This document shows, in pieces, positions 28,456 through 38,628 of a stretch of DNA of 64,000 nucleotides (positions are counted from its first letter, which is position 1; each line of letters begins with the position of its first letter). The notes under the pieces were generated by a model, which was not told the origin of the DNA, made no database searches, and worked only from the letters and a program-made list of their open reading frames with translations. The DNA is from Hyaloscypha bicolor E. Taxonomy: Eukaryota; Ascomycota; Leotiomycetes; Helotiales; Hyaloscyphaceae. A program made the position numbers and the translations under genes. Location of the stretch: positions 227,181 to 291,180 of the forward strand of contig NW_020194541.1 of NCBI RefSeq assembly GCF_002865645.1, written 5' to 3'.

Positions 28456-29917
28456 TAAGTAATCTAGAGAATATAGCTCAAGAATTATAAAAATACTTAG
28501 AAAAAAGTAATATTATAATACTATTAGCTAAATAGAGATATAAAAAATAAATGCTTTTATTAGAAAACTATTAAAAAACCATATATTTATTTTTGGAAAA
28601 ATTATATAAAAATTATTAAAAACTCTAATTTCTATATCTCATAAATACCCTATTCTTATAATTACTCTTTACTATTCTTATTATTATTCTTATTAGAATT
28701 CTCTCGAGAAATAAGTAATAAATTAGCCTAGAAAGCTATTAGCTATTAGTAAGAAATAAGAAAGAAATAAGCTTACTTAATACTAAAGAATATTAATTAT
28801 GCCTTTAAGAGTATTTTATACTTATACTAAACTAGTAAGAATTACTTGGCCTATTCCTTAGATTATTAGGGGAATTTATTAGCCTTAAATAATAGCTTTA
28901 ATACGAGAAATATATATAGTTTAGTATAAATAAAGGGCTATAATAGCCTTCTTTTTTTCGGGCAAAAGTTAGGTAAAACGCTTATATATATTAATAGCTT
29001 AGAGAAAGTAGTTTAATTATATTATATATATTTAAGAAATCTTAAATAATATTAGAATAGGGAATAAAAAAAGGAATTTATAACTTATAGGATTATACTT
29101 CTTATTCTTAAAGTAATAGTAATTATATACTAAGTAATTATTATTCTTAATATAAGTAAAATTAGGAAACTTAGTAATATTCTTAAAATATTAAAGATAA
29201 TAAGGGCAAATTAAGAATATAGAAATATTAGCTAAATGATTAGTAATAGGCTAATAAGTACTAAAAAAAGGATTTATCTTAATAGATAAAGAAGTAAAAA
29301 AAGAAATTAGAAAAAAGTTTAAAGAAACTTAAAAGAGTTTAAAAAAGGCTTAAAAAAGGCTTAAAAGAGAAAGGCAAGAAATAAAAAAAAGCTAGATATA
29401 GTATTATAATTAAAGGAAAAAAAGGTTAATTAGTAGAAAAAAAGAGGCCTTTTTATAATACTTTTTTTTCCGAATAATAATTACGAATTTAGAACCGGCT
29501 CTATATTAGAAATACCTAGAAAATTCCAAAAAAAAGAATTCATAAATAAACTAGAAGATCAGATTAATTTTTTTAAGCTTTTAGGCCTATAAAGTAATAA
29601 TTTATTTATAAATAGAGGCTAAGTTAGGATTTATAAACTAATTAGGAGATTGGATAAGCTTTATATCTAATAATATATACTATATTTATACTACTTTTAT
29701 AAGAAAAAATTACTAGAAGTAATTTATAAACTAGCTAGGAAGAATTAGTAAACTATATTCTTAACTCTATTACCTAGTATAATAATAGTGTAATTATAGA
29801 AAGTTTTTAGGGAAAACTAGTAGCCAGGAAAGTTTCAGAGAAATATTTATAAAGCTATTTATAGTTTTCCTAGGCCTCTTGAGAATAAGGGCCTAGAAAA
29901 GGAATTAATATAATAGG
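28456..29917 (+). pseudogene. chromovirus E 3' part: chromodomain end and extra ORF
   Basis: The first ~75 bases complete the E chromodomain (SNLENIAQEL). Downstream, about 28,700-29,900, a plus-strand frame continues with few hard stops and a strongly charged, coiled-coil-like segment near 29,290-29,400 (VKKEIRKKFKETQKSLKKA followed by KRLKRERQEIKKS). This is not a usual chromovirus domain and I cannot name it. The minus-strand translation of the same stretch is hydrophobic and looks like a shadow. Confidence 0.5.
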
Positions 29918-30212
29918 TATATATAATAGTATATAAATAAATATTAGATATTATAAATCTAGTTTCCTATTTTGAATATAGCTTATAATTAGAATTATAT
30001 GAATTATATGGGATTTCCTAATTAAGTAAAGGGCTTTATATACCTGGCTAAATACTAGGAAATATATAGGAAGACGCTCCTAGCTTTAGAAAGGGATATT
30101 AATTAGTCTTTTATTAGAATTAATTCTTGGAATTAGTTATATTTATAAGTATTACTCTATAGCTTACTTATCTTAATTACTTATATATTACCCTACTATT
30201 ATATATCTTATA
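29918..30212 (+). repeat. 3' LTR of chromovirus E
   Basis: 295 bp, same length as the 5' LTR and aligned throughout with transition differences. Confidence 0.88.
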
Positions 30213-33200
30213 CTAAATATAATTAATTCTTGGCTTTTTCCTAAAAAAATACTTATTTGAAATAGATTCTCTTATTATTTAGCTTTAGCTTATTATATAT
30301 ATAATTCCGGATATAATAGTTTATTTTAGCTATTTTATTTTAGAACTCTAGTAATAGGCTTACCTTTTCTAATAAGATATATATATTATTTTCTATAATC
30401 TATATATTTCTTTTAGCTAATTTATTCTAGTATAATAATACTACTATTATATTTTATATTTTTATATTTCTATAAATATTATATAATTATATATTTTAAT
30501 TCTATTAATAAGACTTATTTCTTTTATATTATATTATTAAAAATTAAAAGAAAGTAATTATAACTATTAATAAAGATTAGAAATAGGCCTATTATATTAA
30601 ATTAAATTAAAGCTAAGATTATAGTCTTCTATAGGCTAAGTATTTTCGGAATCTTATTTTTTATTTTTATTAGAAAATAGATCTTATAGAGTTTAATATT
30701 ATATAAAATCTAAAATACTTTATTAAAAGTTATAATTTTATAAAAATAATATAGTTTATTTAGTTTAAAATAACTAAATCTTCTATATATAAGCTTATAT
30801 TTAGTATTAATAGCTATTTCTATTAAAGTCTAATATAAATAAATAGTTAGAGGTTTTAGATTCTTTCTTTTTTATTTAATACTCTTATTTCTAATTTCCT
30901 TATTATTCGGCTTTATAATTAGCTATTTATAAGAGTTAGTATCTTATATATTAATTTTAATTAATATAAATATAACTTGCTTTTCTTTTTCTAATATTAT
31001 ATAAGAAATAAAGTAAAATCTATTAGTTATTCTTATTTTTATAATTATTTTTATTTTATATCTAAAATATAACTTTTTATAATTAATTTCTTTTTTAAGA
31101 TTTGTTTTATATAAGTACCTTACTAATAAGAAACTAATATCTAGATCCGGTATAAAAAGATAATTAAAAACTAGTATTAAAATTCTATTTAATATATATA
31201 TCTTTATAATTTCTTTTTATCTAATATATAATATTTTTCTTTTAATCTAAATTAATATATATTTAATAGAAACTAATATAGACCTAAAGTAAAAAGATTA
31301 GTTAGTTATATATATAATATAGACCGAGTCAAATAGCCAGAAACCCAAATATTTATTAATATTATTTTAAGAAAATAAAATAGTTTCGGTTTCGGTATTT
31401 ATCTTAGAATCGGATTTCTTAATAAATATAATATTTTACTTGAAATTATTAGTAGCTATTAGAATCTTAACTTTCTTAAATAGCTTTAATAATAGCTAGC
31501 TTTCATAATTATTTAAATAAAATATTCTTCTAAAAAAAGAAATAGAATAATAACTTCTTTTAATTAGCTCTAATAGCTTTATATATAATATTAAGATATA
31601 AATAATTATATATAAAGTAATTATATTTTTTATATATATAATACCTTACTTTTTTATTTTTTAAGAAATTGAACTAGTAATAATAATAATAATAGTACTA
31701 AAAGAAATAGCTATAAGTATTATAAATAATAAAAGTACTTTCTAATATAATATATATTTTAAGGTTATTTTCCTTATTTACTAAAATCTTAATCTTTTTA
31801 TTTATATTATATATTATTATTATATAAAACCTATTAATAATTATTTTATATTTATTTAATAGCTTTATACTAAATATTATAAATAATATAAAATCGAAAT
31901 ATATATTTTTTATTATAGGATTTATAAAACTAAATCTATAATAATATTTCTTTATTTTAGCTTATTTAAAGTATATTTTCTTTTTCTTTATATATTTAAA
32001 GCTCTAGATTTTCTAAATTATTATAAGGTGTTTATTAGTAGGTAATAAGATAATAGAATGAATTAGTGAGTTGTGAAATCATAGTATCAAATTCAGTATA
32101 GAACTAATCTCTGTCCCTCCTATAAGGTCCAGGGAAGCCCCCTCTAAATAGGAGGCCCCGATGGCATATATATAATTAGTAATTTATAAGCCTAATACAT
32201 ATAATGTAAATAGTAGTTAGTTGTGGCATTAAAGGGCCGCCGATCTCCCTGATTAATACCCGCGATATCCGAGGTTCGTCACATGCTCTTAAGTCACGTG
32301 CGACCCTGCATATATTACAATTATTATTATAACTTTAATTAAAGAGAATTAGTAATATTTTATTTTAAGGAATTATTATATTGCCTTAATATAAATTAGC
32401 TTATTAACTTTAGTAATATCTTTATTAGAAAGTAATTAAATAATATAATATAAGGCAATGGCTTTATCTTTATTATATTAAGTAAGTTTCTTTTTAAGCT
32501 TTATAAAGTTCTTTTTAAGCTTTAATTTTACTATTTCTTATATTACTTTATTAATTTTATTCCTATCTTTTTCTTTAATTAGTATATCGGGTATTATAAG
32601 TATTATAAATATTATATCTATAATATATATCTTCTTATCTAATTTAATAATATATTAGACTTCTTTAGTATAAAGCTTTAGTAATATTTTGCGGAATTAT
32701 ATTTTATAATTTAATTAGCTTAAAAGCTCGAGTTTAGAAATATATTCTTTATTATTTATAATAATATATTTTATAGTTATAGAGAAATAATAGTTTAATA
32801 TTTTATAGTTATAGAATTATTAGTAATAAAAGTGAAAATATTTATAGCTTACTAGCTATATTTATTTACTAGTATATTACTATTTTTTCTTATATCTTTA
32901 GCTTAATAAATTTCTGTTTTTTCTTATATTAAATATTATAATATTTACTTGAGTTCTCTTATAAAGCTTTATAATAAAAGTTATATTTTCCCTTATATTA
33001 ATTATATAGTACCTTTATATTATATAAACGAAGTATTTAATATATAGTTTCCCTAAATATCTAAGTAAACCGGAGCTTTATAATTTATTAAAAATATATC
33101 TCTTAATTAGATATAATCTAATAAAGAAATAATATAATAGAAATAGAGATAAAAGAAAAAACTCGATTATATTAATTAAAGAAAGAAAAAGAGAAAGAAA

Positions 33201-33250
33201 GATTATAGATTCTTATAGAGCTATAATTTTACTAGTCTATATAATAGTAT
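30213..33250 (-). pseudogene. Ty1/copia remnant H (gag, protease, integrase)
   Basis: Minus-strand copia remnant, carrying a solo LTR at 32,022-32,319. Reading downward: Gag-like sequence from about 32,750 into 31,860 (NKVNKLIYIKAI..FLKIKYY then LENLELQIYKEKENIL, continuous across the solo LTR target site); a copia protease core near 31,300 (YLGFWLFDSVYIIYITNQSF, with the DSG triad read as DSV); the GAG-pre-integrase block (KLIYRRFSYFKLNKLYYFYK, His-to-Tyr decay) near 30,800-30,750; and the integrase start (IQFNIIGLFLIFINSYNYF) near 30,600. RT and RNase H are missing because E abuts at 30,212. LTRs are not identified. Confidence 0.7.
32022..32319 (-). repeat. solo LTR of the F family
   Basis: A 298-bp LTR in reverse orientation, the same length as both LTRs of F. 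It begins (minus strand) TGTAATATATGCAGGGTC. It is flanked by perfect 5-bp duplications ATTAT at 32,017-32,021 and 32,320-32,324, so it is a genuine insertion reduced to one LTR by recombination. It is far less RIP-mutated than the F LTRs: it keeps CGCACGTGAC, ATCGCGGGTATTAATC and GGCGGCCC. It sits in the Gag region of copia H. Confidence 0.95.
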
Positions 33251-33285
33251 TATATCTATATATAATACTATATAACCTGTTTTCT

Positions 33286-33503
33286 TAATAATATATATAA
33301 TATAATTATTTTACTAAAGAAATATACTTAAAATATATTAGAGATATTTAAAAGGCTAAGTTTCTTATAGGCTAATATATTATAAAATATATATACTTTT
33401 TTATAACTTTTTATATTCTAGTTTTCTTTTTTTTAGCTTTAAATTATCTTTATAAAAGATCTTTTATTTTGTTTTTTAAATCTTAAATACTATATCTATA
33501 ATA
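33286..33503. repeat. 218-bp direct repeat, right copy
   Basis: Counterpart of 10,882-11,099. On the minus strand it reads DLKNKIKDLL..FKAK and ISLIYFKYISLVK, against GLKSKVKSLL..FKVK and IFLIYFKYISLIK in the other copy, which favours a shared coding segment over an LTR. Confidence 0.55.
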
Positions 33504-35300
33504 GTTTTCTTATACTTTTTACTAGATTTATAAGTATTATTTATAATTTAGTAAATTAATTATATTTATAAATTCCGGAAAATAATAATATAAGTTTATT
33601 TATTATATATTTATTTTATTAGAATAAATATATATTTATAAAGCTATATTTTTAATATATAATTTAAGATAATAAAGAATTATTTTTATATAAAATATTA
33701 ACTAGTTTTTTATAATTTAGATTCTTAATATTTAAGGCTTTAAAAATATAAAATCTAGCTATTTCTTTAGTTTTTTAATATATAATTATATTAAAAATAA
33801 AATATTACTAATAAATATATTATAAGAACTTTTTATTATAAAAATATATTAGATAATAAATATAATTTATTAATTTTATTTTTCGAATATAAAAATAATT
33901 AAAATTAGCTATATTATATAAATATAATATTAAAAAACTATAATAAAAAGTTTTTTTTTTAAAAATATCTTATTTAAAGAAATAATATAAATTATATTAA
34001 ATAAAATATTATAAGAATTTATATATTAAAGAATTTATTTAGAAAGCTTATTTAAAATTATATTTAACTTTATAATATTAGTATTAAAATTATAAATTAT
34101 AAACTATTAATATAGCCTAATATTTAATTCAAATTTTGGCTAGTTTTTAAAACTTCTCTTATTTATATTATTAATTATAAGAATTAAAAAGAAGATAGAA
34201 ATATTATTATTTAGTAAAAAACTTATAATATATTTTTTATAAACCCGAATATATTTATAATTATTATAATAAACTTATAAATAATAAAGCTATATAAGAA
34301 TTAGCTTCTTATAAATATAAAACTTTATTTGAAACTAGTTCTAATACCTGAAATTATTTTATAAATTAGCTTTTAAGAGCTATAAAATAATAATATTAAG
34401 ATTTAAAAATAAGTTAAATAAGATATTTATTATTTTTATAATATTTTATATAAAACTAATATAATATTTTTTATATTTATATTAGTAATTCTATTTATAA
34501 AATATTATTATTTAAATATAAGTTCGGGTAATAATTATCTCTTTTATTATAAAGAATATTAGTAAATAGCCCGAAATCTTATTTAAATATATAAGATTTT
34601 TTATAAATATAAGAAATATAATCTTATTTTTTTTATTTCTAAATATATAATTATAATATACTTTTATTTTCAAATTTATTTCAAACTAGTACTTCTTATA
34701 ATATATATAAGTCTCTATTTTAATCTTATTTAGTATAATATAAAAGTTTTAAATTATTTATTATTATTCTAATATAAGAAATTCTAGCTATTAGAGCTAT
34801 AAAAAAGTAGCTTTTAAACGTGATTTTAATAAATTCAAATATACTTTAGGCTAATTAGAAACTAATAAAGCATTTTTTAAGCTTATAAAAGTAATAACTA
34901 ATGGATTTATATATAATTTCTGGTATTTTAAGTATATTTTTAGGGGTTTCAAATATATTTCTTGGCTTATAAATTATGCTTTTAATTAGAAAGTTTTCGA
35001 ATATACTTTCTTTTATTAAAGAAATATAATATTGAAATCTAGCTCTTATAAAAGCTTGCGTTTCTTGCTGGCTAACTTCTTATTTAATGCCCGGTATATA
35101 AAATATATTCTGAAAAGGTTACTAGCTTTACTAAAATTAGGCTTTTTGAAATAGAAATACCTATTACAAGCCTGAATATATAAAAAGTAATATAGGCAAT
35201 TTAAGATATAATTAATTCTTTATTTAGAGGTATGTATAGAGCATATAAAAGCCGAAGGTTATAATATATAAGGAGAGAATTTTTCTTGGCCCTTTTTAAG
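33504..35300 (-). other. minus-strand coding-like decayed repeat, unidentified
   Basis: AT-rich sequence with no intact ORF. The minus strand gives long coding-like runs broken mainly by TAA/TAG, for example YRALNKKLASKKRKLL near 35,060 and YLKPLKIYLKYQKLYINPL near 34,930. GC content rises toward the gene island. No domain recognised; a decayed transposon gene is the likely nature. Confidence 0.4.
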
Positions 35301-35671
35301 AAAATAGACTTTACTTAAATACGTGATTTTTTTCGGACTATATATAAGCAAAAGTTATAGATAATTGCATTTACAGGCACGAATACTTATGAAACCTTGG
35401 GGGAAGACCCCCCAAACCCCCTCTTAGCTTTCTGAATAAGTTTTTAATTTTTTTAATTTTGCAAATCATGTGACAGTGACATTTTCTGATACGTGATTTT
35501 CTTGCCTTACCAGCCCACCGCGCGTAACTAAAACCCAGCTTCCGACAAGTCTAGATCAGGCTTTTAATTATGCTATCTCTCACTGGGCTTCAAGTTGCCT
35601 TCCTCAGCGCACCTTGACTTGACCATCGCTGGTGTTTGAACTTGCCCCAAACTCGATTAGAGATGACCTAC
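35301..35671. other. transition from AT-rich block to gene island
   Basis: Base composition switches around 35,460-35,540. The stretch holds a GC hairpin (35,397-35,415) and two copies of ACGTGATTTT (35,321 and 35,491). Downstream of about 35,530 it is ordinary balanced DNA, the 3' flank of the enoyl reductase gene. No gene seen. Confidence 0.6.
35397..35415. other. G/C-rich perfect hairpin at island edge
   Basis: TTGGGGG, loop AAGAC, CCCCCAA: a perfect 7-bp stem, followed by AACCCCCTC. The minus strand therefore reads GAGGGGGTTTGGGGGG, which could form G-quadruplex-like structure. Placed exactly at the AT/GC boundary. Confidence 0.75.
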
Positions 35672-36864
35672 CTAGTCGTACAGGGGATACACCAGCTTCT
35701 GGGCCGAGACCTCCTTGCGCGACAAAGCCCCGATGCCATCAATCACCTTTGCCAGTCCGCCCCGATTCACCTGTATGGGATGTGGTTTTAATCTTCCCGT
35801 CTCGTACAAGGCGGAGAAGCGTCTGATCCACCCATGAAGCCAGGCGTGCAGCTCGGGGTTTTCCTTGCGATAATACCCTCCCGGTAGTTCCAACTCCACC
35901 CCGGTCACCTCGAGCCCCATGACCCACTCAGCCTTGACAGCCTTCCGCATCGTGGCCATCAGGTCCTCGGGTAGGAGCTCGAAGCCAACGTATCTGCCGC
36001 CACCACGCCCGATGGCTGCGTAGCAGTGGCGGATGGTTCGCGCTTCCGTGATGATGTCCAGCGCGTTTTCCAGCGTGTTCTTGGTGTATGCCCGTATGTC
36101 CTCCCCACACGTCGGCGAGCGATAATCAAAGGCCTTCTCGGCACCGTACTCTTCGACAAGCTTGAAGTTCTTTGGGGAGCAGGTCGTGACGACTCGGTAG
36201 CCCGACCTGAGGAACGCACCAGATCAATCATCATACACTCATGAGCGAGCGTCTGCACGCCCAAACAGGGAAAGGGAGAATCACACGCCACTCACAGCTT
36301 CAGTAATTGGATGGCAAGGGTACCGCTGGCAGTAGAGCCCCCATAGACAAGAAAGAACTTGGGGTCCGCGGTGGGCTTCTCGGGCGTCCCGGGCAGCTTC
36401 ATCACCCACCAGAGCGCCATCCCCACGCTGCTGGTCACGGCACAGCCTATTGAAGCCGCCTCTTCCAAGGAGAGGTGCTCGGGCACGCGCCACATATTCT
36501 CGGGCTTCTCAGCAATGTAATCGGTAAAGGCACCCGACCCGGGCCGGCGGCGCTGGTTTCCCATCTGGGCCCCGGCAACGCGGTCGCCGATCCGCAGCCC
36601 CCTCGGCGTGCGAGCTACGGACTCGCCGAGGCGCACGACGGTGCCGGCAAAGTCGCAGCCGTTGGCTGTGCCGGGACAAGGGACGCGCGCCGGCATTTTG
36701 TAGTCGCAGTGGTTCACCGCCACTGCGGTCACCTTGATGAGGACATGGTCGGGCGAGACGTCCGGCATGGGTAGAGTGGTGCACAGCTCAAAGGACCCGG
36801 GGTTGGCCGACTGCACGATGGCCTGCCGCGATAATGGAAGCGCTGGGAGAGTCGCTGTCGCCAT
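35672..36864 (-). CDS. trans-acting enoyl reductase (PKS-NRPS partner)
   Basis: Medium-chain dehydrogenase/reductase of the fungal trans-enoyl-reductase family (LovC/CcsC/TOXD-like), which works in trans with a PKS-NRPS lacking an active ER domain, reducing enoyl intermediates with NADPH. Two exons: 36,296-36,864 and 35,672-36,206; the 89-nt intron 36,207-36,295 starts GTGAGT and ends TCAG. Joined length is 1,104 nt, 367 residues, normal for the family. Visible features: N-terminal GroES-like domain (VNHCDYKMPA, GCDFAGTVVRLG), no zinc-binding cysteines, and the Rossmann nucleotide-binding motif GGSTASGTLAIQLLKL around residue 180, whose last Leu codon is split by the intron; a TCSPKNF phosphate-contact segment follows. 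I prefer the ATG at 36,864 (ACAACATGG) over the upstream in-frame ATG at 36,900. Divergent from the Diels-Alderase gene, sharing a ~435-bp promoter. Confidence 0.93.
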
Positions 36865-37299
36865 GTTGTGGTGCTCGGCGGGAGGGCACAAACTCTTCAT
36901 GACGGCCCTGGGTTGGTATCGTGGCCCAGCTGCAGCTCTCTGCTTTTCACTCCGGCGAAGAGCTTACCACGTCTCTCCGCCTCGGGCAGAAATGGCCCCC
37001 AGAGCGGCAATTGCTGGTTGTGCTTGGGGAATTCGGAGCTTGAAGTCGGGCAGTCGGGACTTTTCCCGGAGCTGGCCGAGTGCTTCGCAGGGTTACCAGG
37101 GCCAGTGGATGGAGACCTCGGGACTTTCTGCCAGCAGGGAGGCGAACTACCTTGCATGTCCAGGTCCGCGCTGTATAAGGGTCAGTCAGGTCTGGGGGAG
37201 AGGGAAAGGGAAAGGGAGCAGGAGCGGACGTTTCTCTGCCCCGTTCATTTCTCTGGACAGTGGCTAGTAGCTCGACGTTTGCCCCATCCGTCTGGAACC
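36865..37299. promoter_or_regulatory. divergent promoter, enoyl reductase / Diels-Alderase
   Basis: The 435-bp gap between two divergent start codons. It contains GTCGGGACTTTTCCCGG at 37,053-37,069, within which CGGGA-CTTT-TCCCG is a perfect inverted repeat (also CGG-N8-CCG), and a second TCGGGACTTTC at 37,118-37,128. A TATA-like TATAAG is at 37,174-37,179, about 120 bp before the plus-strand ATG. CGG inverted repeats are the usual target of Zn2Cys6 regulators; that one acts here is inference. Confidence 0.6.
37053..37069 (+). promoter_or_regulatory. candidate regulator-binding site 1
   Basis: GTCGGGACTTTTCCCGG. Its first 13 bases recur exactly, on the opposite strand, at 40,108-40,120 in the other divergent promoter of the island. 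Contains the inverted repeat CGGGA/TCCCG. Confidence 0.5.
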
Positions 37300-37341
37300 A
37301 TGTCCAAAGTGTTTGGCGGAACCATGTCCAAGACGTTTGCC
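37294..37341 (+). repeat. 24-bp tandem duplication containing the start codon
   Basis: Two adjacent 24-bp units, 20/24 identical, each carrying GGAACCATGTCCAA with the same ACC-ATG context. It gives two in-frame start codons eight codons apart; the second yields the more typical signal peptide (MSKTFALVALFSS). Confidence 0.85.
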
Positions 37342-38628
37342 CTTGTGGCGCTCTTCTCCTCCCTTGCCGCTGCAAACCTGTATCAGGTTCCCATTGGTTC
37401 CCAACCATTTCCTATCGATTACGATTTTACGACGAACTGGGATGACGATTCGTGTACGATTAGCAGGAGCAAGGCCTTCGATATCCTCGAAGGCCCCAAC
37501 ACGTTTTCCACGGCGGCGGACGCTCACATCAACTCGCCCAAGATCACGCCCTTGATCAACAGGACCAACTGGGAGCAGTGGGAATTCGACGGCCTCTCTC
37601 ACAACGGCCTGTCCTTGTTCCTAACGTCATTCTCCCGGGACTATTCGTACCACTTCTTCGGCAAGGGAAATCTGCGCATGGAAGTCTACATGAATCTCGC
37701 CGACGGCACGTCGGTCCGGGAGCTCGACTACGTCGATGAGTCCATCGTCATCGACTGCCCCACCTACACGGCCGGCATCTGGAACAGCTCCGACAAGTCG
37801 TACTCGTTCCATGCCACCAAGGACCTGAAGCACATCAAGCTCATGTTCGACTCGTGGAGGGTCAACGGCACCTACAAGCTGTCGGCCACCACGCCTCCCG
37901 TCCACGCCGACGGCTCGCTCTGGGACCCGGAGGGCGGGGACAAGCCCGGCGTGACCGAACTCTCGCCCGGGCTCTATTACAGCATCCCCGTGGTCAGCGG
38001 CGAGATGGAGGTGGACGCCGTCGTATCGGGGGGCAGGAAGCTGGGCTTCCGCGGCAGGGGTGGCTCTACCCGCCTCTGGGCCAGTGACGGCTGGCTCGGC
38101 ATCACCGAGGGCTGGAAAGCCATCCGGGCCTGGGCGGGGCCCTACACCTTTACCTACTGGCACGTGACTTCCAGGAAGGACTGGGGCACGATGTTCTACT
38201 CGGGTCACCTATTCTACAACGACCAGCTCCTGGTCGGCACGCGCGTCGGAAACGTATCCGACACCGGCGATTACGCCCGCATCACCGCCAACTTTGACGC
38301 CGGCATCTCGGGGAGGTTTGCCGACAAGAACACGGGCAACACCTTGGAGTTTGTCTCGCCGTCCCGGGACAAGAAGTGGCGGTTCGAGCTGGAGCACATC
38401 CTGGTACAATACGAGATGGGTGTCGGTAACGGGGACGGCCTGAGCGGGTTCGCAAACCGCGTCGTTGGCGGCGAGGTTGGCGGCCTTCAGTACGAAGGGC
38501 GGGGCCAGACAGAGCAGACCCTCTTCCCCGAATACGTCTCACAGTGGGTCACCTGGCTGATATTTGGCGTCGGGTTCTTGGGCCCCGGGAAAGACTACGC
38601 TCTCGAGTTTGTCAGCTGGTTCTTCTAG
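37300..38628 (+). CDS. Diels-Alderase family protein (CcsF/CghA/Fsa2-like)
   Basis: Intronless protein of the fungal hydroxyneurosporene-synthase-like/lipocalin-fold pericyclase family that catalyses intramolecular [4+2] cycloaddition on PKS-NRPS products (cytochalasans, decalin tetramic acids). 442 residues from 37,300 or 434 from the in-frame ATG at 37,324. Recognisable blocks: WEQWEFDGLSHNGLS near residue 88, SFSRDYSY, the central LGFRGRGGSTRLWASDGWLG and IRAWAGPYTFTYW, and a C-terminal aromatic tail. A hydrophobic N-terminus (TFALVALFSSLAAAN) looks like a signal peptide, and NRT, NSS, NGT and NVS sequons are present, so passage through the ER is possible. The frame is open 144 codons further upstream but that part overlaps the divergent promoter and has no family similarity. 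Somewhat longer than typical relatives. Substrate cannot be deduced. Confidence 0.88.
   Translation: MSKVFGGTMSKTFALVALFSSLAAANLYQVPIGSQPFPIDYDFTTNWDDDSCTISRSKAFDILEGPNTFSTAADAHINSPKITPLINRTNWEQWEFDGLSHNGLSLFLTSFSRDYSYHFFGKGNLRMEVYMNLADGTSVRELDYVDESIVIDCPTYTAGIWNSSDKSYSFHATKDLKHIKLMFDSWRVNGTYKLSATTPPVHADGSLWDPEGGDKPGVTELSPGLYYSIPVVSGEMEVDAVVSGGRKLGFRGRGGSTRLWASDGWLGITEGWKAIRAWAGPYTFTYWHVTSRKDWGTMFYSGHLFYNDQLLVGTRVGNVSDTGDYARITANFDAGISGRFADKNTGNTLEFVSPSRDKKWRFELEHILVQYEMGVGNGDGLSGFANRVVGGEVGGLQYEGRGQTEQTLFPEYVSQWVTWLIFGVGFLGPGKDYALEFVSWFF

Larger units (their letters stand above)
15405..30212 (+). mobile_element. Ty3/gypsy chromovirus E, interrupted by F
   Basis: Dead LTR retrotransposon with 295-bp LTRs at 15,405-15,699 and 29,918-30,212 and a nested element F (20,625-28,450). 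Without F it is about 7.0 kb. Domain order Gag, protease, RT, RNase H, integrase, chromodomain is that of a chromovirus. Abundant TAG/TAA at Trp/Gln positions points to RIP. Flanks are ATGAA (left) and CTAAA (right), not a convincing target duplication, and they belong to different elements (gypsy G on the left, copia H on the right), so a rearrangement at E is likely. Confidence 0.87.

Noticed and set aside
36865..36900. Upstream in-frame ATG at 36,900 for the enoyl reductase
   Set aside because: The 12 extra residues are not family-like and the ATG at 36,864 has the better context.
36868..37299. 144-codon N-terminal extension of the Diels-Alderase frame
   Set aside because: It overlaps the divergent promoter, has no family resemblance, and two well-placed ATGs precede the signal-peptide-like start.
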